DNA of 64,000 nucleotides from Actinopolymorpha rutila (GCF_013407855.1 NZ_JACBZH010000001.1:1488001-1552000), one strand, 5' to 3'; positions 31,849 to 44,811 are shown, counted from the stretch's first letter. The notes: generated by a model not told the origin, from the letters alone. Translations and numbers: made by a program.

Positions 31849-34707
31849 ATGCTGCGCCGCATGCGTGTTGCCGCTGCCCTGGTGCTGGTCGCGCTGGCAA
31901 CGGTCGTGCTGCCTTCGCAGGCTTCGGCGGTCCAGGTTCCGCAGTCGCAGGTCGTCAGTGACGATCCGGTCAACTGGACACCACACGTGCTCGACGGGCG
32001 GGTCATGTCGATCGTCCAGGTCGGCGGCATGATCATTCTGGGTGGGGAGTTCTCCCAGGTGAGTTCCGCCGACGGGAAGACGGTCTACAACCGTTCCAAC
32101 CTGGTGGCCTTCAGTGCCACGACCGGCGTCGTCAGTACGACGTTCAATCCCACGGCCGACGGCGAGGTGACGACACTGATCGTGTCGGCCGACGGTTCGA
32201 CGGTGTTTGCCGGCGGTTTCTTCGACAACGTCAACGGCCGGCCGGCGAAGAGCCTGGCGAAGATCAACGTTGCCAACGGTCAGTTGACAGCGGGTTTCAC
32301 CAGCCCGACGCTCACCGGTCGGATCAAGGACATGCGGCTGGTGGGCAGCCGGTTGTGGATCGCCGGCACGTTCACCCACGTCAACGGTCACCCTCAGCCG
32401 GGCCTGGCGACGATCAACGCCACCACCGGCGCGTACGACCCCTTCGACCAGGTGCAGTTCGCCGGCCCGCAGAACGGCGGCGTCCTGCAGGTGATGAAGA
32501 TGGACGTCAGCCCCGACCGCTCCACCTTGATCGCCATCGGCAACTTCACCGTCGTCGGCGGGCAGTCCCGAAGCCAGATCGCGATGCTGGACATCGGGGG
32601 CACCTCGGCGTCGGTCGCCAACTGGCGGACCGACTTCTACCCCATGGTCGACAGCAGCGGTAAGACGGTCTGTTCGCCGTCGTTCGACTCCTACATGCGG
32701 GACATCGACATCTCCCCGGACGGCACCTACTTCGTCGTCACCACCACCGGGGCCTACTCGGGCGGGCCGCCCAAGGGCTGCGACACCAACAGCCGGTTCG
32801 AGACCCGTGCCCGCGGCACCGCCATCACCCCGACCTGGGCCGAGTACACCGGCGGCGACACGACCTATGCCGTGGCCGTGACCGGAGCCGCCGTCTACGT
32901 CGGCGGCCACTTCCGCTGGCGCAACAACCCGTGGGCCGCCGACAGGGCCGGTCCCGGCGCGGTGAGCAGGGAGGGCATCGCGGCCCTGGACCCGCAGACC
33001 GGTCTGCCGTTCCAGTGGAACCCCGGCCGCACCAAGGGCGTCGGCGTGTTCGACATGCTGGCCACCTCGGCGGGGTTGTGGGTGGGCAGCGACACCGACC
33101 GGCTCGGCCACTGGGAGTACCACGCCCGGATCGGGTTCCTGCCACTCGCGGGAGGCACCACGCCGCCGCGGCCGACGGTCGGCACGATTCCCGGCGACGT
33201 CTATTCCGTGCCCACGACCGGCAACCAACCGGTCGTCCGTACGGTCACCGAAACCTCGTCCGGCCCCAGCAGGAGCGTTCCCGGTGGCGGCATCGACTGG
33301 ACGAGTGTGCGCGGCGGCTTCATGCTCGGCAACCAGATCTACACCGGCTGGTCCAACGGGCAGTTCAACCGGCGCACCTTCGACGGGACGACCTACGGCA
33401 CCGCCACGCCGATCAACCTCGCCGACCAGATCGTGAACGACGCCGCCTGGCACACCGACGTCGCGGCGTCGACCGGGATGTTCTGGAAGGACGGCCGGCT
33501 CTACTACACCGTCGGCGGCCAGACCTCGCTGTACTACCGCAGGTTCACCGTGGAGAGCTACGTGGTGGGCGCGCAGCGGTTCACCGCCGCACCGAGCACG
33601 TCGCAGATCGACTTCTCCAAGGTGAACGGGATGTTCTACGCCAACGGCCGCCTCTACTGGGGCAGCTCGGTGGACGGCAACCTGCGCCGGGTGGACTTCG
33701 TGAACGACCAGCCGGTGTCGGGCACGGTCCGCGTCGTCAGCGGTCCCTCGATCGACGGGCTCAACTGGCGGTCGCGGGCGATGTTGCTGTCGACCCGGGC
33801 CGCCCCGGCGGCCAACGACCCGCCGGTGGCGGTGGCCTCGGGCGACTGCCGTTACCTCGTGTGCACGTTCAGCGGTGCGTCGTCGCACGACTCCGACGGC
33901 ACGATCGCTAAGTACTCCTGGGACTTCGGTGACGGCGCCACCGGCGACGGCGTGACGGTCTCGCACACCTTCGCCACCGCCGCCGACCACGTCGTCCGGC
34001 TCACCGTGACCGACGACAAGGGCGCCACCTCGACGACGAACTACACGGTGACCACCACGACGGTGCCGACCGGGGTGGAGTTCGTCGGGGTGGCGGGAGC
34101 CAACGCCAACACCACGACCCACCGGGTGACCGTTCCGGCATCGGTGCAGGCCGGTGACCGGTTGCTGCTCCTGGGCTCGTTCAACGACGTGTCGGCGACC
34201 GTCTCCGGGCCTACCGGCGTCACCGGCTGGTCCGACGTCGCTCCCCAGCAGACCAACGGCATGGTCACCCGCGCCTGGCAGAAGATGGCGGCGGCCGGCG
34301 ACGCGGGAACAACGCTCACGGTGACCACTTCCGCCTATGTCAAGGGCGACCTGACACTGCTCGCCTACCGCGGGAACAACCTGGTGGTACTGGGCGCCGC
34401 GGGCAGGTCGGAGACCGCGTCGGGGACCACCCACACCACGCCGACGCTCCAGGTGCCCGACGGCACCGCGCCACGGCTGGTCAGCTACTGGGCCGAGAAA
34501 TCCTCGGCCACGACGGCGCTGACCGCCCCGGCCGGGCAGGAAACGCGCCGCGGTGCGACCGGCACCGGCGGCGGACACGTCACCACGCTGGCGACCGACA
34601 GCACCGTCGCCGCCGGCACGGCCACGGCGGGCGGGCTGACCGCGACCGCCGACTCAGCGAGCGCTCAGGCCACCATGTGGTCCTTCCTGATCGGAGTCCA
34701 GCCGTGA
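31849..34707 (+). CDS. Secreted beta-propeller/PKD-domain surface protein
   Basis: A 952-residue exported protein. A Sec signal peptide (VAAALVLVALATVVLPSQASA) is followed by a long beta-propeller-like region of repeated G-x-F/N-G-R strands (residues about 50-650), then a PKD domain (CTFSGASSHDSDGTIAKYSWDFGDG) and a C-terminal beta-sandwich of about 200 residues. The family is found in actinomycete exopolysaccharide clusters and is probably a polymer-binding adhesin; no catalytic motif is obvious. ATG 31849 is eight bases after GGGGGG; GTG 31846 is possible. The stop overlaps the next gene. Confidence 0.85.
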   Translation: MLRRMRVAAALVLVALATVVLPSQASAVQVPQSQVVSDDPVNWTPHVLDGRVMSIVQVGGMIILGGEFSQVSSADGKTVYNRSNLVAFSATTGVVSTTFNPTADGEVTTLIVSADGSTVFAGGFFDNVNGRPAKSLAKINVANGQLTAGFTSPTLTGRIKDMRLVGSRLWIAGTFTHVNGHPQPGLATINATTGAYDPFDQVQFAGPQNGGVLQVMKMDVSPDRSTLIAIGNFTVVGGQSRSQIAMLDIGGTSASVANWRTDFYPMVDSSGKTVCSPSFDSYMRDIDISPDGTYFVVTTTGAYSGGPPKGCDTNSRFETRARGTAITPTWAEYTGGDTTYAVAVTGAAVYVGGHFRWRNNPWAADRAGPGAVSREGIAALDPQTGLPFQWNPGRTKGVGVFDMLATSAGLWVGSDTDRLGHWEYHARIGFLPLAGGTTPPRPTVGTIPGDVYSVPTTGNQPVVRTVTETSSGPSRSVPGGGIDWTSVRGGFMLGNQIYTGWSNGQFNRRTFDGTTYGTATPINLADQIVNDAAWHTDVAASTGMFWKDGRLYYTVGGQTSLYYRRFTVESYVVGAQRFTAAPSTSQIDFSKVNGMFYANGRLYWGSSVDGNLRRVDFVNDQPVSGTVRVVSGPSIDGLNWRSRAMLLSTRAAPAANDPPVAVASGDCRYLVCTFSGASSHDSDGTIAKYSWDFGDGATGDGVTVSHTFATAADHVVRLTVTDDKGATSTTNYTVTTTTVPTGVEFVGVAGANANTTTHRVTVPASVQAGDRLLLLGSFNDVSATVSGPTGVTGWSDVAPQQTNGMVTRAWQKMAAAGDAGTTLTVTTSAYVKGDLTLLAYRGNNLVVLGAAGRSETASGTTHTTPTLQVPDGTAPRLVSYWAEKSSATTALTAPAGQETRRGATGTGGGHVTTLATDSTVAAGTATAGGLTATADSASAQATMWSFLIGVQP

Positions 34708-35447
34708 CCTCCCACGAGAACGTCGAGATCCCACCCAGCCGGGGCAGGAGCACCGGGCGGAAGGCGTGCGCCCTGCTGGCCGTCTCGGTGCTCGCCGTCG
34801 GCCTCGGCGCGTGCTCGAACTCCTCCGGCGACACGGAGTTCGGGCGCCCGGCCGCGCAGGGCGCTCCCGCCGGGCCACCGCGAGCGAACCCTGCGGCCAC
34901 ACCCACCGCGACGCCCACCCACTCGCCGAAGGTCGAGCAGGTGTCCGGGGACGACAAGTCCGGGCCGAAGGCGCCCAGCCGCGAGCTTCCCGCGCCGGCC
35001 AGCCCCACACCCGTACCCGCCAAGGTGTACAGCCTGAAGCCGCGGACCAACACCAGCACTGCCCGGGCGCGCCTGGTCGGGCTGACCGCCGCGCGCGGGC
35101 GTGGGGCGGAGACGGTGACGTTCCGATTCGCCGGCACCGAGGTCGTGCCGAAGTACGAGGTTCGCTACGTCGACGTCGTGCGTGCCCACCCCGAGGACGA
35201 CCCGATCGCGATGGAGGGAAACGCCTACCTCGAGGTGTCGTTCAAGCTGACCAATCCCAACATCCGCGGCCGGCTGGCGGTACCCCCCGACCTTACCCCC
35301 GGGCAGCCGCAGGTGCGCGAGATCCTGTTGGTGCACAACGTCGCCGGGAGCCTGAAGTTCGGCGTCGGGGTGACCCGCCGCGCGGAGTTCCGTCTGCACG
35401 AGAACAAGGGGAAGGCCAGCCTGGTGCTGGAGGTACGCGACCGGTGA
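34704..35447 (+). CDS. AMIN-like domain lipoprotein
   Basis: A 247-residue lipoprotein with lipobox VLAVGLGAC, a Pro/Thr-rich spacer of about 80 residues (NPAATPTATPTHSPKVEQ) and a C-terminal beta domain (VTFRFAGTEVVPKYEVRYVD, then FKLTNPNIRG) like the AMIN-like domain of actinobacterial envelope proteins, which may bind glycans. The start GTG 34704 overlaps the PKD-protein stop by four bases, so the two are translated together. Confidence 0.78.
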   Translation: MTSHENVEIPPSRGRSTGRKACALLAVSVLAVGLGACSNSSGDTEFGRPAAQGAPAGPPRANPAATPTATPTHSPKVEQVSGDDKSGPKAPSRELPAPASPTPVPAKVYSLKPRTNTSTARARLVGLTAARGRGAETVTFRFAGTEVVPKYEVRYVDVVRAHPEDDPIAMEGNAYLEVSFKLTNPNIRGRLAVPPDLTPGQPQVREILLVHNVAGSLKFGVGVTRRAEFRLHENKGKASLVLEVRDR

Positions 35448-35454
35448 GCATGCC

Positions 35455-36432
35455 GTGAGTATGCAGGGGGCCGGCACGGGCAAGGACCCGCTGCGGTCGT
35501 CCGCGCCGCAGTGGGTGAAGAGCTCGGGCCGGACGGTGAGCGTCACGTTCGGCCGGCTCACCGCGAGCCACCGGTTGCTGCCGTCGTTCCTCGTGGTCGG
35601 CGGTCAGCGGTGCGGCACCACGGCGCTGCACCGGGCACTGATCGCCCATCCGGTGGTCGCCGGACCCGTGCTGCACAAGGGAGTCAACTACTTCGACCTC
35701 GGCTACCACCGCGGCCCGGAGTGGTACCGCGGCCACTTCCCGCTGCGGGTCACCGCCCGCCGGCGCGCGGCCGGTGCGCACCTCCCGGTCCCCGGTAGCG
35801 CGTCCGGGGCGCCCGAACCCCAGGCGATGGAGTCCAGCGGCTACTACCTCTACCACCCGCTGGCGCTGCCGAGGATCAGACAGGACCTCCCGGACGTACG
35901 CCTGATCGTCATGCTGCGGGATCCGGTCGAACGCGCCTACTCCGCGTACAAGCACGGGCTGGCACGCGGTTTCGAGACCGAGCCGACGTTCGAGGGGGCG
36001 CTGGAGCTGGAGGAGAGCCGGCTCGCCGGTGAGGAGCAGCGGCTGCGTACCGACCCGAGCTACGTGAGCCACTCGCACCGCCACCACGCCTATCTGACGC
36101 GCGGGCGTTACGTCGAACAGCTGCGGCGGCTGTACGACGTCTTCGACCCCGGGCAGGTGCACGTCGTCGCGAGCGAGGACTTCTCCACCCGGCCCGAACC
36201 CGTCTTCGCGGGCATCCTCGACTTCCTCGGCCTGCCCGCCTGGCGACCGGCGTCCTTCGAGCGCTACAACGCCCGGCCCGGCAAGCCGCTGCCCGAGCCG
36301 CTCCGCCGCCGCCTGGACGACCACTTCGCGCCGTACGACGAGGAGCTCGCGCAGCTGCTCGGTCACCCGCCGGTGTGGCGGCGCCCGGCGGTCTCGGTGC
36401 GGTCGGCCGACCCCGGCGAACCCGCGCGCTGA
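35455..36432 (+). CDS. PAPS-dependent sulfotransferase
   Basis: A 325-residue sulfotransferase-family protein. The 5'-phosphosulfate loop is VVGGQRCGTTALHRAL and the 3'-phosphate motif is LIVMLRDPVERAYSAYKHG, both complete. HKGVNYFD is the usual acceptor-side segment. It is cytoplasmic and would transfer sulfate from PAPS to a carbohydrate, most simply the polysaccharide made by this cluster. It follows the AMIN-like lipoprotein by 7 bp. The start is GTG 35455, or ATG 35461. The 3' end overlaps the convergent MFS gene by 70 bp. Confidence 0.9.
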   Translation: MSMQGAGTGKDPLRSSAPQWVKSSGRTVSVTFGRLTASHRLLPSFLVVGGQRCGTTALHRALIAHPVVAGPVLHKGVNYFDLGYHRGPEWYRGHFPLRVTARRRAAGAHLPVPGSASGAPEPQAMESSGYYLYHPLALPRIRQDLPDVRLIVMLRDPVERAYSAYKHGLARGFETEPTFEGALELEESRLAGEEQRLRTDPSYVSHSHRHHAYLTRGRYVEQLRRLYDVFDPGQVHVVASEDFSTRPEPVFAGILDFLGLPAWRPASFERYNARPGKPLPEPLRRRLDDHFAPYDEELAQLLGHPPVWRRPAVSVRSADPGEPAR

Positions 36433-37880
36433 GGTTCGCCGAAGGGCTTGCCGGCGTGGGCGGCTCGCCCGCGGCGGGGGAGCAGCACCAGGGCGGCGGC
36501 TGCACCGGTGGTGGCGGCCGCCACGGCGAACGCCGGCCCGGTCGGCAGCGCGCTCAGCACCGCGACTCCGAGCGCGCCGCCCACCTGCAGCATGGTGTTG
36601 AGCACGGCCGACATCCCGCCGGCGTCGCCGGACTCCACTCCGTCCATGGCGGCGAGGGTGAGCGGAACGAACGCGAGCTCGCGGCAGACGGCGATCAGCG
36701 TCATCGGGCCGAGCAGGCCCGTGAGGTAGTGCGTGCCGGGGCCGGCCAGGGCGAGCCAGCCCATGCCGGCCGCACAGCCCAGGCCGCCGAGCCCGCCCAG
36801 CAGCCGCGCGGGAAGCCGCGCCGACAGGCGTGCGGCCAGCGGTGCCGCCGCGAGCAGCCCGAAACTGAACGGCAGGAAAGCGATCCCGGCCCGCAGCGGC
36901 CCGTACCCCAGCAGGTCCTGCACGAACAGCGTGAGCACGTACGTCGTGGCCAGCAGGGCCGCGCCCATCGCAAACATCGTGCCGCACACCGCCAGCCGGT
37001 CACCCGCGCGCAGCGGGGCGTACGGCAGCAGCGATCTCGGTGACCGCGGGTCGACCCGGGCGAACACCGCGAGCAGGACGCCGGCCACGCAGAGAAGGGC
37101 GTACGCGCCCGGGTCGGTCCAGCCGTCGGTGGTGAGCCGGGACAGCGCCAGCAGCAGCGCGACCAGCCCGCCGACCGAGGTGGACGTCGAGATCAGCGTG
37201 CGGGCCCGCGTGGGGCCACGAGGGGGAGCGGTGGGCGCGCCCGGTGCGGGTGCGGCGTTCTCGGCGGGAAGGCGAGCGGGCACGAGCGCGACCGTGGCCA
37301 CTCCGAGCGGCACGGTGAGCAGGAACGTCCACCGCCAGCCGTACCCGGTCAGCGCACCGCCCAGCACCATGCCGAGCACGCCGCCCAGTCCGGACACCAG
37401 GACCAGCACCGTGAACGCCCGGGTGCGCGCCGGCCCCGCCGCGAACCCGGTGGTCACCAGCGCGAGAGCGGCCGGCATGGCGACGGCGGCGCCGGCGCCC
37501 TGCGCGACCCGGGCGGCGATCAGCCATCCACCGCTCGGCGCCAGCGCGCCGGCCAGCGACGCGGCCGTGCACATCGCCGCGCCGGCGAGCAGCACCCGTC
37601 TCCGGCCGAGCAGGTCGCCGGCGCGACCGAAGGGGAGCAGCAGACTCCCGAACGCGAGGGCGTACGCGCTCAGCACCCACGCCAAACCGGCGGACGACAG
37701 TCCGAGGTCGCGCTGGATCCGGGGCAGCGCGATGGTGACGGCGGTGCCGTCCAGGACGGCCAGCAGCTGGGTGGCGCTGATCAGGGCGAGCAGCCGGCGC
37801 GGGCCGGGCAGGCTGGGCAGGCTGGGTTGGCTGGGCAGGCTGGGTTGGCTGGGCTTGCCTGGCTGGTGGAACGAGGGCAT
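36363..37880 (-). CDS. MFS drug exporter, DHA2/EmrB-QacA type
   Basis: A 505-residue transporter with about 14 hydrophobic helices. ISATQLLAVLDGTAVTIALP is the DHA2 helix-1 signature with the conserved Asp, GRAGDLLGRRRVLLAG is the MFS motif A, and a GxLGMVLGGALTGYGWRW motif C follows. It probably exports drugs or lipophilic compounds by proton antiport. The N-terminus has QPSLPSQPSLPS coded by an 18-bp repeat (37811-37846). ATG 37880 is preceded by CCGGAG. It is convergent with, and overlaps, the sulfotransferase gene. Confidence 0.9.
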   Translation of the reverse strand: MPSFHQPGKPSQPSLPSQPSLPSLPGPRRLLALISATQLLAVLDGTAVTIALPRIQRDLGLSSAGLAWVLSAYALAFGSLLLPFGRAGDLLGRRRVLLAGAAMCTAASLAGALAPSGGWLIAARVAQGAGAAVAMPAALALVTTGFAAGPARTRAFTVLVLVSGLGGVLGMVLGGALTGYGWRWTFLLTVPLGVATVALVPARLPAENAAPAPGAPTAPPRGPTRARTLISTSTSVGGLVALLLALSRLTTDGWTDPGAYALLCVAGVLLAVFARVDPRSPRSLLPYAPLRAGDRLAVCGTMFAMGAALLATTYVLTLFVQDLLGYGPLRAGIAFLPFSFGLLAAAPLAARLSARLPARLLGGLGGLGCAAGMGWLALAGPGTHYLTGLLGPMTLIAVCRELAFVPLTLAAMDGVESGDAGGMSAVLNTMLQVGGALGVAVLSALPTGPAFAVAAATTGAAAALVLLPRRGRAAHAGKPFGEPQRAGSPGSADRTETAGRRHTGG

Positions 37881-38289
37881 GACGACTCCGGTCACGGTGT
37901 GCTTGCCGAGTACGGGACGGAGTGGGGGAGAGTCGGCCGAGCCGGCCAGAGGCGCACGCCCGGCGGAGTACCGGAGCGGCATACGGCGGAACGTGGTGAG
38001 GAAGAAGGCCCGGGCGGCAGAAGTGGCCGGCGAAGCGGCGGGCCGCGGTGGTCCGGCGGCGTACGCCCGGTCCCACGCACGGACCCTAGGGCTCGGCCCG
38101 CCCGGTCCGCAAGCAGTCCAGTCCGCACGCAGCGGTTGCTCCGCCGCGACGGAGCCTGTCGGTGGGTCGCGCTAGCCTGGACGGGCAACCCCGGTTCGCC
38201 ACGCGAATCGGGGCGTTCGTGGTGTTTCGTGCTGCCCCTCGGGTAGCACCTTCCACCTCCTCTGCACTCCTCCGCACGCGAAGGAACCC
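37881..38289. other. Divergent region upstream of mfd
   Basis: A 409-bp stretch without a convincing gene. It must hold the promoters of the leftward exporter and rightward mfd. TAGCCT at 38173-38178 could be an mfd -10, but no good -35 is at the right spacing. Two hairpins lie in the mfd leader (38189-38249). Confidence 0.5.
38189..38249 (+). promoter_or_regulatory. Two hairpins in the mfd leader
   Basis: CCCCGGTTCGC (38189-38199) pairs with GCGAATCGGGG (38203-38213) across a 3-base loop with one G-U pair. GTGCTGCCC (38229-38237) pairs with GGGTAGCAC (38241-38249), again with one G-U. Both precede the AAGGA site and ATG at 38290. They could be attenuators or mRNA stabilisers; no poly-U tract follows either. 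Confidence 0.45.
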
Positions 38290-41934
<3,645 letters not shown>

Positions 41935-42150
41935 CAGCGCAGAAGCGGCAGCGGACCAACCGCCGGCGGACCCTCCGGGCGGGCTTCGGGCTGTCTGCCT
42001 TGATCGACTTTGGCCTGTGCTGGTTGGAGTTATCACGCACTGTGCCCGGAAGGCGGCATTGCGGCAATCGGTTATGGTTGCGACGGCTTTGGACCCGTGT
42101 CCGTGGGGAGGACGGCGCGGGGGTGTTCGTATCTTCCAGGAGTAGTGCCG

Positions 42151-43077
42151 ATGCCCGACGACCATCTGTCCGCCTCGCGGGCGTACGACGACCACGCGGT
42201 GCCCGACGCGGGTGAGCTCGCCTCGGTGGAGCGCTCCGACCGGTGGCGCCCCGGCCGGCACCGCCGGCCCCGACCGACGCTGGTGGTCGCCTCGGTGCTC
42301 TCCAGCGTCGTCGCCGCGGGTGCCGCCGCGACCGGTGTGGGCTGGTACGTCCTCGGCGGAGGGCACGACGAACGGGGCACGCTGGCCGCCTCGACTCTCC
42401 GCCCCGGCGGGCCGACGCAGGCGCCGGCGCCCACCGGCGCGGTACGCGGTCCCCTCGGATCCACCGCCCACGCGGCGGGGGAGGGGTTGTGGACTGCTCA
42501 GATGCTGCCGGCTCCGTTCCTGCCCGCCGCCGCCCAGCGTCCCGGTGCGGCCGGTGTGAGCCTGGCGCTGCTGGGACTGCCGGCCACGCTCCCGAACGCC
42601 CAGCCGAACACGCTGCCGAACGCGCTGTCGAACCCCGGTCCCGGTGCGCCGACCTCCCAGGAAGTGCCGCCGGCGACGTCGCCGTTCGTGCTCGCGGGCG
42701 GCCCGCCGATGGCGCCAGGCGTGACCGGGCCCGGCACCGCCGCACCGCACACCGCGACGCCGGGACAGACCCGGACACCCGAGCGGCCGGGCGGCCGCAC
42801 GGGTGATCCGACGGCAACGGGTACGCCGACGCCCACGGCCAGCCCGACGCCTACCGACAAGCCGGAGCCGACGCGGTCGCCGACGAAGGATCCCTCGCCG
42901 ACAAGTACGCCGACGCCCACCAGGAAGCCGGAGCCCACCAGGACGCCGACGCCCACCAGGACGCCGGAGCCGACGCGGTCGCCGACCAGTGACCCGACGC
43001 CCACCAAGAAACCGTTGCCGAAGCTGCCGCTGCCGCTCCCGAAGTCACCTACTATTCCGGTGCCGGACCTTCCATAA
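42151..43077 (+). CDS. Membrane-anchored Pro/Thr-rich repeat protein
   Basis: A 308-residue protein with a cytoplasmic basic segment (RWRPGRHRRPRPT), one transmembrane helix (VVASVLSSVVAAGAAATGVGWYVL) and a long extracytoplasmic Pro/Thr/Ala-rich region ending in repeated PTPTRKPEPTRTPTP-type blocks of about 100 residues. It looks like a wall-spanning stalk, possibly O-glycosylated; no enzyme domain is visible. ATG 42151 follows CCAGGAG. It is followed by the CAP-domain gene 94 bp later. Confidence 0.75.
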   Translation: MPDDHLSASRAYDDHAVPDAGELASVERSDRWRPGRHRRPRPTLVVASVLSSVVAAGAAATGVGWYVLGGGHDERGTLAASTLRPGGPTQAPAPTGAVRGPLGSTAHAAGEGLWTAQMLPAPFLPAAAQRPGAAGVSLALLGLPATLPNAQPNTLPNALSNPGPGAPTSQEVPPATSPFVLAGGPPMAPGVTGPGTAAPHTATPGQTRTPERPGGRTGDPTATGTPTPTASPTPTDKPEPTRSPTKDPSPTSTPTPTRKPEPTRTPTPTRTPEPTRSPTSDPTPTKKPLPKLPLPLPKSPTIPVPDLP

Positions 43078-43171
43078 CTTCCATAACTCGACATCTGCGA
43101 CAGGTGCCGCCCACTGGGCCGAAACGGGACCGAACACCCTCGACCGCCAGCAACTCAAACTGGGAGAAGCC

Positions 43172-44137
43172 GTGGCGCACGACGACCGAGACGTACTCCA
43201 CCACGACGACGGTCGTCACGACCATGCCCTCTGGGACGAGGAGGCGGACCGGCCGCGCCACCGGGGCAGGCGCCCGCTGTCGCGTCGCCTGATGGTGCCG
43301 GCGCTGGTGGCGACGGGCGTCCTGGGTCTCGGTGGTGGTGCGGTCGCGCTGAGCGGCTACTTCCAGTCCGCCGACCCGACTCCCCGGGCCGGGCAGGAAC
43401 GCGTGGTGGCCGACCCGCCGCAGGGTGCCGGTACGCCCGACCGAGCCGCCGACGCGCCGGCCGCGAAGCCGGCCCCCACCCCGACCAAGCGGGTGAAGGT
43501 GCCGTCCGAGGCCACGCCGGTGCGCACCACCACTTCGAAGAACGCCGCCCCGGCGGACAGGCCGGCCGCTCCGGCGCCCGGCAGGCGCGAGCCCGCCGGC
43601 GCCCCCGAGCCGAAGGCGGCCGGGAAGGCCGAGCAGCCGAAGGCACAGGCCGACTCGCCACGTCCCCGGCGTACGGTTCTCCGCACTCGTGGGCCGGCGA
43701 CTCCCGCGCACACCACCAGGCCGGACACCGACTCGGCGGCCAGGAGCACGAGCCAGGAGTCCGCCTACGAGGACCTGGTGGTCCAGCTGACCAACGCGGC
43801 CCGCGCGCGCGTCGGCTGCGCAGCGCTGCGGGTGGACGACCGGCTGCGATCCGTCGCGCACGCGCACTCCTACGACATGGCCGCCCGCAACTACTTCGGG
43901 CACAACACGCCGGACGGCAGGACACCCTGGGACCGCATCCGGGCCGCCGGTTACGGCGCTCCCGCCGCGGAGAACATCGCCCGTGGCCAGCAGACACCGC
44001 AGGACGTCACCCGGGCCTGGCTGAACAGCGAGGGCCACCGCAAGAACATGCTGGACTGCAGGATCAAGGCGATCGGCGTCGGCACCCACATCGGGTCCGG
44101 CGGCCCGTGGTGGACGCAGGACTTCGGTTACCGCTGA
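43172..44137 (+). CDS. CAP/SCP-domain exported protein
   Basis: A 321-residue protein. A His/Asp-rich cytoplasmic N-terminus (DDRDVLHHDDGRHDHALW) precedes one membrane helix (LVATGVLGLGGGAVALSGYF), a 120-residue Pro/Ala/Arg linker, and a C-terminal CAP domain from about residue 195: VQLTNAARARVGCAALRVD, AHSYDMAARNYFGHNTPDG, AENIARGQQ and WLNSEGHRKNMLD. The His/Glu cleft residues are conserved. Bacterial CAP proteins are secreted and mostly of unknown role. The start is GTG 43172 after GGGAG. It overlaps the convergent GNAT gene by 10 bp. Confidence 0.88.
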   Translation: MAHDDRDVLHHDDGRHDHALWDEEADRPRHRGRRPLSRRLMVPALVATGVLGLGGGAVALSGYFQSADPTPRAGQERVVADPPQGAGTPDRAADAPAAKPAPTPTKRVKVPSEATPVRTTTSKNAAPADRPAAPAPGRREPAGAPEPKAAGKAEQPKAQADSPRPRRTVLRTRGPATPAHTTRPDTDSAARSTSQESAYEDLVVQLTNAARARVGCAALRVDDRLRSVAHAHSYDMAARNYFGHNTPDGRTPWDRIRAAGYGAPAAENIARGQQTPQDVTRAWLNSEGHRKNMLDCRIKAIGVGTHIGSGGPWWTQDFGYR

Positions 44138-44640
44138 GCCTCGCCCACCTGCTCCGGCGCCGGATCGGTGACCGTCGGCAGCGACCTGGCGTAGCACCGG
44201 TTGCCGGGTGCGTCGCGGTGCAGACCGTACGACGGGATCGGCGTGTATCCCGTAGACAGGTAGAGCGTGATCGCCTCCGGCTGGCCGAGCCCGGTCTCCA
44301 GCACCATCCGGGTCTTCCCGGCCGCGGCGGCGGCGTGTTCCAGGGCGGCCAGCATCCGGCGGGCCAGGCCACGGCCGCGGGCATCCGGTGCGACGTACAT
44401 CCGTTTCACCTCGGCGTCGCCGGCCCGCAACAAGGTGTACGGCGGGGTACGCCAGCCCGCGCATCCGACCGGCCGGCCGTCGAGGTAGCCCACGAGGAAC
44501 AGCCCTGCCGGCGGGTCGAACTCGCGCGGGTCGATCGGTGAGCGGTCGATCCCGCCGTAGCGGACGACGTACTCCTGCTGCACCTGCTCGGTCAGCGTCT
44601 GGGCATCGGGATGGTCGAAGCCGACCGTGCGCAGCTCCAC
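44128..44640 (-). CDS. GNAT-family N-acetyltransferase
   Basis: A 170-residue acetyltransferase. The acetyl-CoA pyrophosphate loop is APDARGRGLARRML (R-x-x-G-x-G/A), preceded by strand AEVKRMYV and followed by KTRMVLETGLGQPEAITLY, the usual GNAT C-terminal half. Acceptor unknown. The start is GTG 44640, where the alignable N-terminus begins; the ribosome-binding site is weak. Confidence 0.88.
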   Translation of the reverse strand: MELRTVGFDHPDAQTLTEQVQQEYVVRYGGIDRSPIDPREFDPPAGLFLVGYLDGRPVGCAGWRTPPYTLLRAGDAEVKRMYVAPDARGRGLARRMLAALEHAAAAAGKTRMVLETGLGQPEAITLYLSTGYTPIPSYGLHRDAPGNRCYARSLPTVTDPAPEQVGEAQR

Positions 44641-44811
44641 GCGGGCAAATCTAACCGTCCCGGCCCGGACCCGCGCCGCCCGGCCCACTGGCCCCCGGTC
44701 GCCCGCAAGGCCGCCGCTGTGGTCTGATGTTTGGGATGCCCGGTCGGTCGTGACCTCACGTGTGGCCGACGTGACCGGGACACCAGTGCACTCCCATGGA
44801 GGTTCACGCGC

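Noticed and set aside
37892..38188. A 98-codon minus-strand frame in the gap before mfd
   Set aside because: No ribosome-binding site, Arg/Pro-rich composition and no similarity pattern; treated as non-coding.
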